Below are positions 41,821 to 49,961 of a DNA stretch of 64,000 nucleotides, piece by piece. A program made the position numbers and the translations under genes. How positions within the stretch are numbered: the stretch's first letter is position 1; each line of letters begins with the position of its first letter. The notes under the pieces are model-generated. The model saw only the letters and a program-made list of their open reading frames with translations. It searched no databases and had not been told where the DNA came from. This stretch comes from an uncultured Bacteroidales bacterium (lineage in GTDB: Bacteria; Bacteroidota; Bacteroidia; Bacteroidales; Bacteroidaceae). Where the stretch lies: assembly GCA_902779845.1 (NCBI GenBank), contig CACZCZ010000014.1, positions 1-64,000 on the forward strand, read 5' to 3'.

Positions 41821-42246
41821 ATGCGATTGATGCTTTCTATTTATCTCCGGCGCTACCCCTTCAGTCTGCTCACCGTCCTCTTGATTACGGCCTTGTCGCT
41901 ACTTCCCATCGGCAGCGTGGAAATCGCTAAAGACGTGCCCTTTGCCGACAAATGGACACACATGGTCATGTACGGCATCCTCACCCTTGTCATCTGGGTC
42001 GAGTACCTGCGCCACCATCGCCGCATCCAACGCTCCCGCCTCATCCTCTTCGCCTTCATCGCACCTATTGCCATGAGCGGTTTGATGGAACTGCTGCAGG
42101 CCTATGCCACCACCTACCGCTCTGGCGAGTGGCTGGACCTTGCCGCCAACAGCACTGGTGTCTGTCTGGGTACAGCCATCGGCTACGGCCTATTCCTCCT
42201 TCGTCGGAAAACAGCGAAGCCCGCTCCCGAGGAGCAGGCTTCGTGA
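41821..42246 (+). CDS. VanZ-like membrane protein
   Basis: A 141-residue protein with four membrane segments and the VanZ-like signature: PFADKWTHMVMYGILTLVIW near residue 40, then LMELLQAY and GEWLDLAANSTGVCLGTAIG. In Enterococcus, VanZ gives low-level teicoplanin resistance. The role of the family in Bacteroidales is not known. Confidence 0.85.
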   Translation: MRLMLSIYLRRYPFSLLTVLLITALSLLPIGSVEIAKDVPFADKWTHMVMYGILTLVIWVEYLRHHRRIQRSRLILFAFIAPIAMSGLMELLQAYATTYRSGEWLDLAANSTGVCLGTAIGYGLFLLRRKTAKPAPEEQAS

Positions 42247-42252
42247 CGGCTG

Positions 42253-42325
42253 TCGGAAAGAGGCGACTCGAACGCCCGACCCCTACGTCCCGAACGTAGT
42301 GCGCTACCAACTGCGCTACTTTCCG
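42253..42325 (-). tRNA. tRNA-Pro (CGG)
   Basis: The minus strand folds as a full cloverleaf: acceptor CGGAAAG/CTTTCCG, D arm GCGCAGTTGGTAGCGC, anticodon stem CTACG/CGTAG with loop TTCGGGA (anticodon CGG) and a T arm with GTTCGAGTC. CCA is not encoded. A TACCTTTG promoter lies at 42360-42367. Confidence 0.95.
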
Positions 42326-42359
42326 AAGGCAAACGTCCATTTCATGTCGTTTGCGGGTG

Positions 42360-42367
42360 CAAAGGTA
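42360..42367 (-). promoter_or_regulatory. tRNA-Pro promoter -7 element
   Basis: The minus strand reads TACCTTTG, 35 bases before the tRNA. Confidence 0.6.
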
Positions 42368-42439
42368 CAACATTTTCTGGATTCACAGAACTTTTTACGC
42401 ATTTTTTCACTCCAAACACAAAGTTTTTTGCCCAAAACC

Positions 42440-42470
42440 TTGCAGGAATCGTCAAAAACATATACCTTTG
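42440..42470 (+). promoter_or_regulatory. tRNA-Phe promoter
   Basis: TTG (42440-42442), a 20-base spacer and TACCTTTG (42463-42470). This is the clearest full -33/-7 pair in the window. Confidence 0.7.
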
Positions 42471-42523
42471 CACCCGCAAAACCGAAAGACCCGCGTCAGC
42501 AGGCCGTTAGGAACAGCAAAGTT

Positions 42524-42596
42524 GGTGTCATAGCTCAGTTGGTAGAGCAAAGGACTGAAAATCCTTGTGTCCCCGGTTCGATTCCTGGTGACACCA
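42524..42596 (+). tRNA. tRNA-Phe (GAA)
   Basis: Acceptor GGTGTCA/TGACACC, D arm AGCTCAGTTGGTAGAGC, anticodon stem AAGGA/TCCTT with loop CTGAAAA (anticodon GAA), and T arm with GGTTCGATTCC. CCA is not encoded. Confidence 0.96.
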
Positions 42597-42603
42597 CAGA
42601 AAG

Positions 42604-42636
42604 AAGCAAGGCTCTGATGAGGGCTTTGCTTTTTTC
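42604..42636 (+). terminator. tRNA-Phe terminator
   Basis: AAGCAAGGCTC pairs with GAGGGCTTTGCTT with a small bulge and is followed by a run of T. Confidence 0.7.
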
Positions 42637-42696
42637 TTTTTATACATTTTCATACCATAAAAATGCCCATTTCATCGAGATTGTTAAGTCCGGCTT

Positions 42697-42757
42697 CCTA
42701 CGCTAGGCTTACTTTTTCTCGTTTTGAGACTCTTTTTTCCTACCGTAGGACTACGGT
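42697..42757. promoter_or_regulatory. Paired CCTA-nnn-TAGG operators (candidate)
   Basis: CCTACGCTAGG (42697-42707) and CCTACCGTAGG (42739-42749) are two similar palindromes whose centres are 42 bp apart, about four helical turns. The second also pairs with CTACGGT just after it. Both lie upstream of the lipocalin-like gene promoter. Confidence 0.4.
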
Positions 42758-42772
42758 GTTTTGAAAACAGCC

Positions 42773-42780
42773 TACCTTTG
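42773..42780 (+). promoter_or_regulatory. Lipocalin-like gene promoter -7 element
   Basis: TACCTTTG, 87 bases before the ATG at 42867. Confidence 0.6.
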
Positions 42781-42866
42781 CAGGTGAAATCAGACAAATC
42801 ATGCGTATGGATATTACGTCACCATTCAAAGGGAATTTAAAAACGCAAAATCGATATTCAACAAAC

Positions 42867-43292
42867 ATGAAAAGGAATCTTATAACACTCGCAACCGTCC
42901 TTTGCTGCTTGGTGACAATAGTTATGTTCTCCGCCTGCGATAAGGACTTACAAGAAGTCAAGAACGAACTGGTTGGCACCTGGACGGAAAAGAATAATCT
43001 CTTCACAGACATCCTTACGTTTAAAGAGGACGGCACATTCAGTTTCCAAAGCCATATCAAGCGATACAATGGATCTGGTACTTACAGCTGTAACTACATT
43101 ACCAACCAGAACCCCAATAGCGCACTTGGAAACAATGGTAATAATGACAACAAGAATAATGTGAGTACAACTCGAACGCTTGTCCTGAACTTCACCGACC
43201 GCGGAATCGAGACGCTGGAAGTCAGCAAAATCACCAGTAGCAAGTTGGAGATGACAGACCGTTATGGCAACACCTTCCACTTTAGCAAATAA
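42867..43292 (+). CDS. Small lipocalin-like lipoprotein
   Basis: A 141-residue lipoprotein starting MKRNLITLATVLCCLVTIV, with the lipobox FSAC (Cys about residue 25). The mature part resembles the small lipocalin-like domains of Bacteroidales (ELVGTWTEKN, LTFKEDGTFSF, ending MTDRYGNTFHF) with an Asn-rich loop (NNGNNDNKNN). The ligand is unknown. The upstream in-frame ATG at 42801 lacks a signal sequence and is rejected. Confidence 0.75.
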   Translation: MKRNLITLATVLCCLVTIVMFSACDKDLQEVKNELVGTWTEKNNLFTDILTFKEDGTFSFQSHIKRYNGSGTYSCNYITNQNPNSALGNNGNNDNKNNVSTTRTLVLNFTDRGIETLEVSKITSSKLEMTDRYGNTFHFSK

Positions 43293-43348
43293 CCAACGAG
43301 ATATCAGCTGTTACGACGAAGGTTTTATTATTTCGGAATAGCCTAAAA

Positions 43349-43474
43349 GAGCATGCTCCTTCACGGTGTTCCACCGGTGGAACTCGTTGGAAGAGCATGC
43401 TCTTATTGTTTTTCTCACTAGTGAGAAAGGATTTTCTCATTGATGAGAAAAGGGTTTATCATTGATGAGAAAAC
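43349..43474. repeat. Cluster of six palindromes, three phased at 22 bp
   Basis: GAGCATGCTC (43349-43358), GTTCCACCGGTGGAAC (43368-43383) and AAGAGCATGCTCTT (43391-43404) are followed by three related sites: TTTCTCACTAGTGAGAAA (43411-43428), TTTTCTCATTGATGAGAAAA (43432-43451) and TTTATCATTGATGAGAAA (43455-43472). The centres of the last three are exactly 22 bp apart. The cluster lies between two convergent genes. Confidence 0.8.
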
Positions 43475-43525
43475 CGGACGCATATTATTCTTACGCCCTG
43501 AGCATCGAGGGAAAGGTCGCTATAC

Positions 43526-43562
43526 GAAAATCCCCGCAGCTCGCTGGAGCCTGCGGGAATTT
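43526..43562 (-). terminator. serB terminator
   Basis: On the minus strand CCCGCAGGCTC-CAGC-GAGCTGCGGG forms a stem of about 10 bp with one bulge, followed by ATTTTCG. Confidence 0.65.
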
Positions 43563-43587
43563 ATGGGTTGACAAGTTGGGGGGGGCA

Positions 43588-44817
43588 CTACAGCTTTCCC
43601 TGTTCGCCGAGATAGGAATCTTTGAAGCCGAGGAAGTAGAGGACGCCGTCGAGACCGATGGTATTGATGCTCTGCTCGGCATTGGCCACCACACGGGGTT
43701 TGGCATGGAAGGCGATGCCCAGACCGGCTTCCGCTATCATGGGAAGGTCGTTGGCACCGTCGCCCACGGCAATGGTCTGTGCCAGATTGACCTTCTCCAC
43801 CTGCGCTATCAGCTTCAGGAGTTCGGCTTTGCGGTGGCCATCTACAATCTCGCCCACATAGCGGCCCGTGAGTTTTCCATCGTCACCCACCTCCAGCTCA
43901 TTGGCATAGACATAGTCGATGCCATAGCGGCGCTGCAGGTACTCGCCGAAGAAGGTGAAGCCGCCGCTGAGGATGGCAATCTTGTAGCCACAGGTCTTCA
44001 GCACAGACATCAGTCTGTCCACGCCCTCGGTGATGGGCAGGTGCTCAGCAATGTCCTGCATCACGCTGACGTCGAGGCCCTTGAGCAGCGCCACACGACG
44101 TGTGAAGCTCTCCCGGAAGTCTATCTCGCCACGCATGGCACTCTCGGTGATGGCTCGCACCTCGGCCCCTACCCCATTGCGCTCAGCCAGTTCATCGATG
44201 CACTCGGTCTGGATGAGCGTGGAGTCCATGTCGAAGCAGATGAGACGGCGCATACGGCGGAACATGTCGTCCTTCTGGAAGGAGAAGTCAATCTCCATCT
44301 GCTGTGACAGCTTCATGAGCTTGGACTGCATCTCCCTGCGGTTGACGGGCTCTCCGCGAAGTGAGAACTGGATGCAGGCACGCGAGTGCTTGTTCAGCTG
44401 GCGGATGCTCTTGCGGCCGGTCAGGCGGATGATGCTGTCGATGTTCAGGCCCTGGTCAGCCAGGATCTGCGTGGCAGCCTCTATCTGGCGTGCCTCCAGC
44501 TGGCGCCCCATCATCATGAGGATGTAGCGGTTCTTGCCCTGATGGCCTACCCAGTCCTCATACTCGTCGTCGCTGATGGGCGAGAAGCCGATGTTGACGC
44601 CCAGTTCCGTAGCCTTGAACAGGAGTTCCTTCATGGCCAGTCCGGACTTCATCTCGTCTATGCGGATGAGGATGCCCAGCGAGAGGGTGGAATGAATGTC
44701 GGCCTGACCGATGTCCAGGATATAAGCATCGTATTTAGCCAGGATGCCCATCACGGCAGCCGTCAGACCGGGACGGTCCTGCCCTGTAATGCGTACGAGA
44801 ATTTGCTCTTCTTTCAT
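43588..44817 (-). CDS. serB: Phosphoserine phosphatase with ACT domains
   Basis: A 409-residue protein. Two ACT-type domains (about 1-90 and 95-180) are followed by a HAD phosphatase domain with the nucleophile motif ICFDMDSTLIQTECIDELAE near residue 194, ILSGGFTFFGEYLQ and the Mg-binding VGDGANDLPMIAEAGLGIAF. It makes serine from phosphoserine. The ACT domains suggest serine or amino acid feedback. The leader between promoter (44872) and start has a 6-bp hairpin (CTCAGG/CCTGAG, 44829-44846). Confidence 0.95.
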   Translation of the reverse strand: MKEEQILVRITGQDRPGLTAAVMGILAKYDAYILDIGQADIHSTLSLGILIRIDEMKSGLAMKELLFKATELGVNIGFSPISDDEYEDWVGHQGKNRYILMMMGRQLEARQIEAATQILADQGLNIDSIIRLTGRKSIRQLNKHSRACIQFSLRGEPVNRREMQSKLMKLSQQMEIDFSFQKDDMFRRMRRLICFDMDSTLIQTECIDELAERNGVGAEVRAITESAMRGEIDFRESFTRRVALLKGLDVSVMQDIAEHLPITEGVDRLMSVLKTCGYKIAILSGGFTFFGEYLQRRYGIDYVYANELEVGDDGKLTGRYVGEIVDGHRKAELLKLIAQVEKVNLAQTIAVGDGANDLPMIAEAGLGIAFHAKPRVVANAEQSINTIGLDGVLYFLGFKDSYLGEQGKL

Positions 44818-44871
44818 AGTTTCTTCTTCTCAGGAGCGAGCCTGAGGCCTTGCGGCGTTGTTTATTTTGTG

Positions 44872-44879
44872 CAAAAGTA
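44872..44879 (-). promoter_or_regulatory. serB promoter -7 element
   Basis: The minus strand reads TACTTTTG, 55 bases before the serB ATG. Confidence 0.6.
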
Positions 44880-44982
44880 CAGGTTTTTATTAAATTAGAA
44901 GCATAAAAGCCGACAAATGTGGAAAAAAGGCTGTGGAATCAAGAAAAAAAGCCTTCGACGATGTGAATCACAAAAAAATGAG

Positions 44983-44990
44983 TACTTTTG
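44983..44990 (+). promoter_or_regulatory. Peroxidase-nitroreductase gene promoter -7 element
   Basis: TACTTTTG 39 bases before the ATG at 45029. It excludes upstream in-frame ATGs. Confidence 0.65.
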
Positions 44991-45028
44991 ACCCGCAAAT
45001 TCAAAAACACAAAACAAAAACATCTGTT

Positions 45029-46111
45029 ATGAAGAAGTTTTTTACGAGCCTGTGCCTGATGGCATGCGTGCTGACGGTTTCGGCACAGAGCATCTATGAT
45101 TTCAAGGTGAAGGACGACGAGGGCAAGGACGTGTCCCTTGCCGACTATAAGGGCAAAGTGCTGCTTATCGTGAACACGGCTACGCGCTGCGGGTTCACGC
45201 CGCAGTACAAGGAGCTGGAGGCGCTGTATGAGAAGTACGGCAGCGAAGGTCTTGAGATTCTGGACTTCCCCTGCAACCAGTTCGGGCAGCAGGCTCCTGG
45301 CAGCATTCAGGAGATTCATGAGTTCTGCACTGCGAACTTCGCCATCCGCTTCCCTCAATTTGATAAGATCGAGGTGAATGGCGCCAACGAGTCGCCGCTC
45401 TACACATGGCTGAAGGCGCAGAAAGGCTTCGGCGGCTTCGACGCTTCCGACCCACGGGGCAAGATGATGGACGGGATGCTCCGCAAGCAGGATGCAGACT
45501 ACGACAAGAAGTCGGACATCAAATGGAACTTCACCAAGTTCCTGGTCTCGCGCGACGGACAGGTGCTGCAACGCTATGAGCCGACAGACAAGCTGAGCGA
45601 CATCGAGGCTGCCATTCAGATGCAGGTGAACCCCGTCATGAGCAACATCATGGCACGCCGCTCGGTACGCAAATATCTCGACAAGCCCGTGGAGCACGAG
45701 AAGTTGGAGGCCGTGGCCCTCGCTGGCATCAATGCGCCCAGCGCCATGAACCGACAGAACTGGGCCGTGCGCATCATTGAGAACCAGGCACTACTGGCTG
45801 ACGTGAAGGACATGTGCCGCCATGCGCCGAACCTCATCTGTGTCTGCGCTCCCGCCGACGGCAGGTTTGACCTTGACGCCGGACTGATGGGGCAGAACAT
45901 GATGCTGGCAGCACAGACGCTGGGTCTCGGCACCTGCATTCAGACAGGGCCCATCCGTTTCCTCACCACCAACGAGAAGGCACAAGCTTTCCGCGAGAGT
46001 CTCGACATCCCTGAAGGCTACAAGCTGCTGTATGTCATCTCCATCGGCTACCCCGACGAGCAGCCTGCCGCCAAGCCTCGCGATGTCTCAAAAGTGAAGT
46101 ATATCCAATAA
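45029..46111 (+). CDS. Exported glutathione peroxidase-nitroreductase fusion
   Basis: A 360-residue two-domain protein. A signal peptide (1-19, MKKFFTSLCLMACVLTVSAQ) predicts export. The glutathione peroxidase domain (about 21-195) has the catalytic Cys54 in NTATRCGFTPQY, the Gln in FPCNQFGQQAPGS and the Trp-Asn in DIKWNFTKFLV. A nitroreductase-like FMN domain (about 203-350) follows directly, with MARRSVRKYLDKPVEHEKLE, NAPSAMNRQNWAVRI and AAQTLGLGTCIQTG. It likely reduces peroxides with thioredoxin-like donors. The second half may bind flavin, although it is shorter than free nitroreductases. No frameshift separates the halves. Confidence 0.88.
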   Translation: MKKFFTSLCLMACVLTVSAQSIYDFKVKDDEGKDVSLADYKGKVLLIVNTATRCGFTPQYKELEALYEKYGSEGLEILDFPCNQFGQQAPGSIQEIHEFCTANFAIRFPQFDKIEVNGANESPLYTWLKAQKGFGGFDASDPRGKMMDGMLRKQDADYDKKSDIKWNFTKFLVSRDGQVLQRYEPTDKLSDIEAAIQMQVNPVMSNIMARRSVRKYLDKPVEHEKLEAVALAGINAPSAMNRQNWAVRIIENQALLADVKDMCRHAPNLICVCAPADGRFDLDAGLMGQNMMLAAQTLGLGTCIQTGPIRFLTTNEKAQAFRESLDIPEGYKLLYVISIGYPDEQPAAKPRDVSKVKYIQ

Positions 46112-46582
46112 TCACAAGATCGTTTCCATGCCCGTTTTCTGCACGCGCATTCCCATGCGGAGGTAGAAAGCGTAGGCGGGGTCGTTGCCCTCCCACACAT
46201 TGAGGGTGATGTTGTAGCATCCGAGTGAGCGGGCGTAGTCGCAGACGTGCTCATAGAGAGCCTGTCCGATGTGCCGGCCGCGTGCAGCCTCATCAACACA
46301 GATGTCGTCGATGTACAGCGTCTTGATGTCCTGCAGCAGACGGTGATTCCTCACCTCGGTGATCTGACAGAAGGCGTGGCCCAGGATCTTGCCATCGTCG
46401 TACACGAAGATAGGCTTGTCGGCATCATCGAGGAGACGTTCCAGGTCCTGCTCGCTGTACTTTGGCGTGTTGGACTTGAACAGGTCGGGGCGGATGCCAT
46501 GATGCACGGCATCGGCCTGGTAGAGCAGAGCAATCAGCCCTGGGATATCGCTGCGTTCGGCTTTCCTTACTATTGCTGCCAT
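46112..46582 (-). CDS. GNAT family N-acetyltransferase
   Basis: A 156-residue GNAT-fold protein with the acetyl-CoA-binding motif near residue 85-110 (YIDDICVDEAARGRHIGQAL) and the C-terminal NITLNVWEGNDPAYAFYLRM segment. The substrate is unknown. It converges on the peroxidase fusion gene with no gap between stops, and its promoter lies at 46635. Confidence 0.88.
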   Translation of the reverse strand: MAAIVRKAERSDIPGLIALLYQADAVHHGIRPDLFKSNTPKYSEQDLERLLDDADKPIFVYDDGKILGHAFCQITEVRNHRLLQDIKTLYIDDICVDEAARGRHIGQALYEHVCDYARSLGCYNITLNVWEGNDPAYAFYLRMGMRVQKTGMETIL

Positions 46583-46634
46583 AATTGTTATTCTTTATCG
46601 TGATTGGAGAACTGTTTTTCTTTCGTAGAGCGGG

Positions 46635-46642
46635 CAAAACTA
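46635..46642 (-). promoter_or_regulatory. GNAT gene promoter -7 element
   Basis: The minus strand reads TAGTTTTG 53 bases before the start. Confidence 0.5.
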
Positions 46643-46717
46643 CATAAAAGATTCTAATATAGAGGAACGCGCAAGAGAAAAAATGGTTAAAAAGGTCGCG
46701 ATTTCCGTTTTTATGTG

Positions 46718-46725
46718 TACTTTTG
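46718..46725 (+). promoter_or_regulatory. DUF4250 gene promoter -7 element
   Basis: TACTTTTG, 53 bases before the ATG at 46778. Confidence 0.6.
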
Positions 46726-46777
46726 CGCTGGAAAAACTGAAGACATCGGGATTCAGCCCCCAAAGACAGAAGAAACA

Positions 46778-46978
46778 ATGGAATATCTACCCCAAGACCC
46801 CGCCATACTGGTGTCGAGCGTGAATATGCTGCTGCGCGACGAGGAGTTCGACACGCTGGAGGAACTATGCTATGCCTTTGACCGTGAGCCGGAAGAGGTC
46901 AAGAGCTACCTCGCCGCAAACGGTTTCGTCTATAGCGAACACCAGAAACAATTCAGGCCCACTGGCTACGACGCATGA
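46778..46978 (+). CDS. DUF4250 small protein
   Basis: A 66-residue protein (MEYLPQDPAILVSSVNMLLR) matching DUF4250: a short helical protein with the conserved D-P-A-I-L-x-S-x-x-N-M start and a DREPEEVKSYLAANGF helix-turn-helix-like end. The function is unknown. Its stop overlaps the next start (ATGA). Confidence 0.85.
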   Translation: MEYLPQDPAILVSSVNMLLRDEEFDTLEELCYAFDREPEEVKSYLAANGFVYSEHQKQFRPTGYDA

Positions 46979-47223
46979 TTACGAAGGACAGCATCGAGAC
47001 CGCATACAGTTTCCTGCATCAGAAGCGGAATGTCTATATCCATTCCACCCTCGACTGGCAGAAGGATGACATAGAGCTGGCCATCGGCAGCTATGTGGAT
47101 GACATGAGCACGGAACTCTACCAAGCCATCTCCGACGGAAGAGCTGACTTCCTGCGCGACCACAAGCGCTTTGGCGAGGACATCACCCTTGCCGTCAGCG
47201 TGTTGGAAAAGATGTTGTCCTGA
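46975..47223 (+). CDS. Conserved small protein coupled to DUF4250
   Basis: An 82-residue, mostly helical, charged protein (starts MITKDSIETAYSFLHQKRNV) with WQKDDIELAIGSYVDDMS and a DHKRFGEDITLAVSVLEKML end. I recognise it as a recurring small Bacteroidales protein without an assigned family. The 4-base overlap with DUF4250 suggests the two work together. Confidence 0.75.
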   Translation: MITKDSIETAYSFLHQKRNVYIHSTLDWQKDDIELAIGSYVDDMSTELYQAISDGRADFLRDHKRFGEDITLAVSVLEKMLS

Positions 47224-47250
47224 GAGAGCGCTATGCCTTAACGCGATGTG

Positions 47251-49755
47251 TTAAAAGGCTATCACGCGGAAGGAATAAGGTGGCAGCTTGAGGGCATCCT
47301 TGCCGGCGGTTCCACGGCGTACTGCTATCTTCTGGTCCTCAGGCTGCCCGCAGAACTCCTCCATCTTGCTGCCAGCAGGGATGGTGAGCCCATTCACCGC
47401 CAGCGTCAGCTCGACAGGCAATGCATTCACCAACTTCAAGTAGCGCCGCCCCGTCTGGGAGTCGCGCACAAGGCTGGCAGCCACACGATGTCTAAGCGTA
47501 GGGGCGATGTCGAGCGAGGTGCTCACATAGCGGTCGCCACCATAGACCGAGAACAGACGCTGCACGTCGTAGGCCGGCGTGGGACGCACCTCGGTGTTGG
47601 AAAAATAAATCATATCGGGGTTCCAGTTGTGATGCCCGTCCTTAGCCAGCATCGGGGCATAGCTGGTCATCTCAACCACATCGCCATTGCGCTCCACATC
47701 AGTCAGATAGAGGGCTTCGGCCAAGGCCGTCTCCACATTCGGGCGCTTTACCCTTGTGGAAGCCGCATACTCACCCAGATACACCTTCGGCATCGAACGG
47801 TCATAGCCGTCGTAGTAGTCACGATGGTGCATGAACCAGCCCGTGGACTCATAGTAATGCTCATCGACCATGTACTGCAGGTCGGGATGCTTCTTCGTGA
47901 AATCCCAGCCCTCGATGTAGTCGGCTGACGGGGTGTGGAAAGGTCCCACGGTGCCGCACACCTTGATGTCGGGGTACTTTTGGCGGATGGCCTTGCAGAT
48001 CATTTCATAGCGTTCCTCGAAGACGGTGCCGATGATGTCCTCGTTGCCGATTCCGATATATTTCAGGTTGAAGGGAGCGGGGTGACCGACGTCGGCTCGC
48101 ATCTTGGCCCACTTTGAGGTGGCGGGGTCGCCGTTGGCCCAGTCGATCATGTCGAGCAGCTCTTGGATGTAAGCCGGCATCTGCTCCATGGGTATTCCGC
48201 CCTGCTGCCCTCCTATGCCCTCTGCGTTGGCGGCAGAATTCTGACAGGGCACGCCCGCAGCCAGCACGGGCAACGGCTCGGCACCGATATCCTCGCAGAA
48301 CTGGAAGTACTCGAAGAAGCCCAGACCGCGTGTCTGGTGATAGCCCCAGATGTTGAAGTCGGGCTGGCGATCCTGCAGCGGGCCTACGGTGTGGTTCCAA
48401 TGGTAGATATTCTCAAGGCCCTGGCCATGACTCATGCAGCCACCGGGGAAGCGCACGAACTTAGGCTTCAGGTCGGCAATCACTTGTGCCAGGTCTTTTC
48501 GCAAACCGTTCTTTCGGTTCTTGAACGTCTGCTGCGGGAAGAGACTGACGAGGTCGATGCACGCTGTGGCCTCCTGCAGGCCGATCAGCGCTAAACGTGC
48601 CTTCGCACAGGTCCTGCCGGGCTGCAGCACGACCTCGTATTTCTGCCAGTAGGGGCTCTGCGTGTCCAACGTGCCTTGCGCGATGGGGGTGTTGGCCTCA
48701 TCCAGGAGACGTACGACGAAGCGCTTTTGGCCCTGGGGATTTCTCGCGAACATCGAGAAGTCATATTTCTCGCCAGCCTTCACGGCGAAGCCGTCCCAGC
48801 CCTCATTATACAGAGTGTCTGCGCCCACGACAGCATAGTGCGGATTGCAGGTGCTCAGCGGGTTCTCGGTCGCAATGGCAATGGGTCTCGCACTGCTCCA
48901 GGCCGTGGTGGCGTTCCACTCACGGCGGTCTTTGGCATTGTATTCGAAGTCACGGTTCTGAACCATCTCAGCATAGAGACCGCCGTCGGCTGCATAGCTG
49001 ATGTCCTCAAAGAAGATGCCGATGAGCTTGTCGCTGATGGCCTTCTCCTGTGTCGCTACGGTCAGCGTGGCAGCAACGGGCTGACGGGGCATCAGGGGGT
49101 TCGTGGCATCATCGTGCATACGCTCGCTACTCAGCCGTCCATCCTCCCTCATCAACTTGAAATGCGTGGTGATGGCATCGACCTCCAGCACCGGTAGCTC
49201 AAAAATCTGCCCTTCAAACAACTTGCCACCCAACTGGACTTTGTCAACAATCTGCAGCGCCTCAACGAACTCCTGCAGGTCATCGATGCGCTCGCCTGAC
49301 GAGAAATGGCGGAAGTCAGGCGACGCCGTCACCCGATAGCGTACGCCGTCACAGGTGTAGATGACCTCAAAGCCATCACCCGCAGCGTGCACCACAGGCG
49401 CCAGACAGTTGTGCGTGGCCACACGCGGATAGTCCTGCGGACGCCACGTCACGAGGTCACGGCTGTAGGCTGCGGCAAAGAGCGGTGCACGGTCGTTCAC
49501 CTGAAACACCAAGCGCCAGGTGCCGTCCTTCGCCCTGGCCACCGAGGGGTGGAACATCCGCTTCTCCACTCCCCACGTTCCGTAGTCCGAGGCACACAAC
49601 TGTCCCACCTCCTGCCAGCCCTTGTCCGTGAGCTGGGCAAGATGCAAGCCAGCCCGCTCATTGGGGCTATAGATAAACACTTTCTTTGTCTCCTGGGCGC
49701 AGACGGCCATTGCTGCACCGATGAAAAGGCTTAGCAGCCACATTTTTGCTTTCAT
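47251..49755 (-). CDS. GH51 alpha-L-arabinofuranosidase with N-terminal GH43-like domain
   Basis: An 834-residue exported enzyme. A signal peptide (MKAKMWLLSLFIGAAMAVCA) precedes a five-bladed-propeller-like N-domain (about 20-215; HPSVARAKDGTWRLVFQVND, SRDLVTWRPQDYP), which resembles GH43-type sugar-binding or catalytic modules. A GH51-type region (about 230-834) follows, with the acid/base in IGIGNEDIIG and the nucleophile in VYLGEYAAS. It should release arabinose from arabinan or arabinoxylan side chains. The start 24 codons upstream overlaps the promoter and is rejected. It is divergent from the GH29 gene. Confidence 0.88.
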   Translation of the reverse strand: MKAKMWLLSLFIGAAMAVCAQETKKVFIYSPNERAGLHLAQLTDKGWQEVGQLCASDYGTWGVEKRMFHPSVARAKDGTWRLVFQVNDRAPLFAAAYSRDLVTWRPQDYPRVATHNCLAPVVHAAGDGFEVIYTCDGVRYRVTASPDFRHFSSGERIDDLQEFVEALQIVDKVQLGGKLFEGQIFELPVLEVDAITTHFKLMREDGRLSSERMHDDATNPLMPRQPVAATLTVATQEKAISDKLIGIFFEDISYAADGGLYAEMVQNRDFEYNAKDRREWNATTAWSSARPIAIATENPLSTCNPHYAVVGADTLYNEGWDGFAVKAGEKYDFSMFARNPQGQKRFVVRLLDEANTPIAQGTLDTQSPYWQKYEVVLQPGRTCAKARLALIGLQEATACIDLVSLFPQQTFKNRKNGLRKDLAQVIADLKPKFVRFPGGCMSHGQGLENIYHWNHTVGPLQDRQPDFNIWGYHQTRGLGFFEYFQFCEDIGAEPLPVLAAGVPCQNSAANAEGIGGQQGGIPMEQMPAYIQELLDMIDWANGDPATSKWAKMRADVGHPAPFNLKYIGIGNEDIIGTVFEERYEMICKAIRQKYPDIKVCGTVGPFHTPSADYIEGWDFTKKHPDLQYMVDEHYYESTGWFMHHRDYYDGYDRSMPKVYLGEYAASTRVKRPNVETALAEALYLTDVERNGDVVEMTSYAPMLAKDGHHNWNPDMIYFSNTEVRPTPAYDVQRLFSVYGGDRYVSTSLDIAPTLRHRVAASLVRDSQTGRRYLKLVNALPVELTLAVNGLTIPAGSKMEEFCGQPEDQKIAVRRGTAGKDALKLPPYSFRVIAF

Positions 49756-49788
49756 GACTTCGGGTTGTTGATGAATTGTTTGCAGGTG

Positions 49789-49796
49789 CAAAGGTA
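49789..49796 (-). promoter_or_regulatory. GH51 gene promoter -7 element
   Basis: The minus strand reads TACCTTTG 34 bases before the ATG at 49755. Confidence 0.65.
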
Positions 49797-49925
49797 TGGA
49801 AAAGTGGAGAATCCACAACAATTCCACGAAAAGAATTACATGTGCTGTGGGCGTTTTTTTGTTAAATTATCACAAGACATGGCATTTCCCATATAATATA
49901 ATAAGGTGTATTTGGCATTATTCTA

Positions 49926-49933
49926 TACTTTTG
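49926..49933 (+). promoter_or_regulatory. GH29 gene promoter -7 element
   Basis: TACTTTTG. Transcription should start close to 49940, so the ATG at 49938 cannot be in the mRNA leader in a useful way. Confidence 0.65.
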
Positions 49934-49961
49934 TGACATGAAACCCATGAATGTGAGAAAT

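Noticed and set aside
42104-42706. A 200-codon plus-strand frame across vanZ and both tRNA genes
   Set aside because: It runs through two well-formed tRNAs and overlaps vanZ in another frame; the translation has no protein-like pattern.
43411-43472. CRISPR-like array
   Set aside because: The three related sites are themselves palindromes separated by about 3 bases; there are no unique spacers of normal length and no cas genes.
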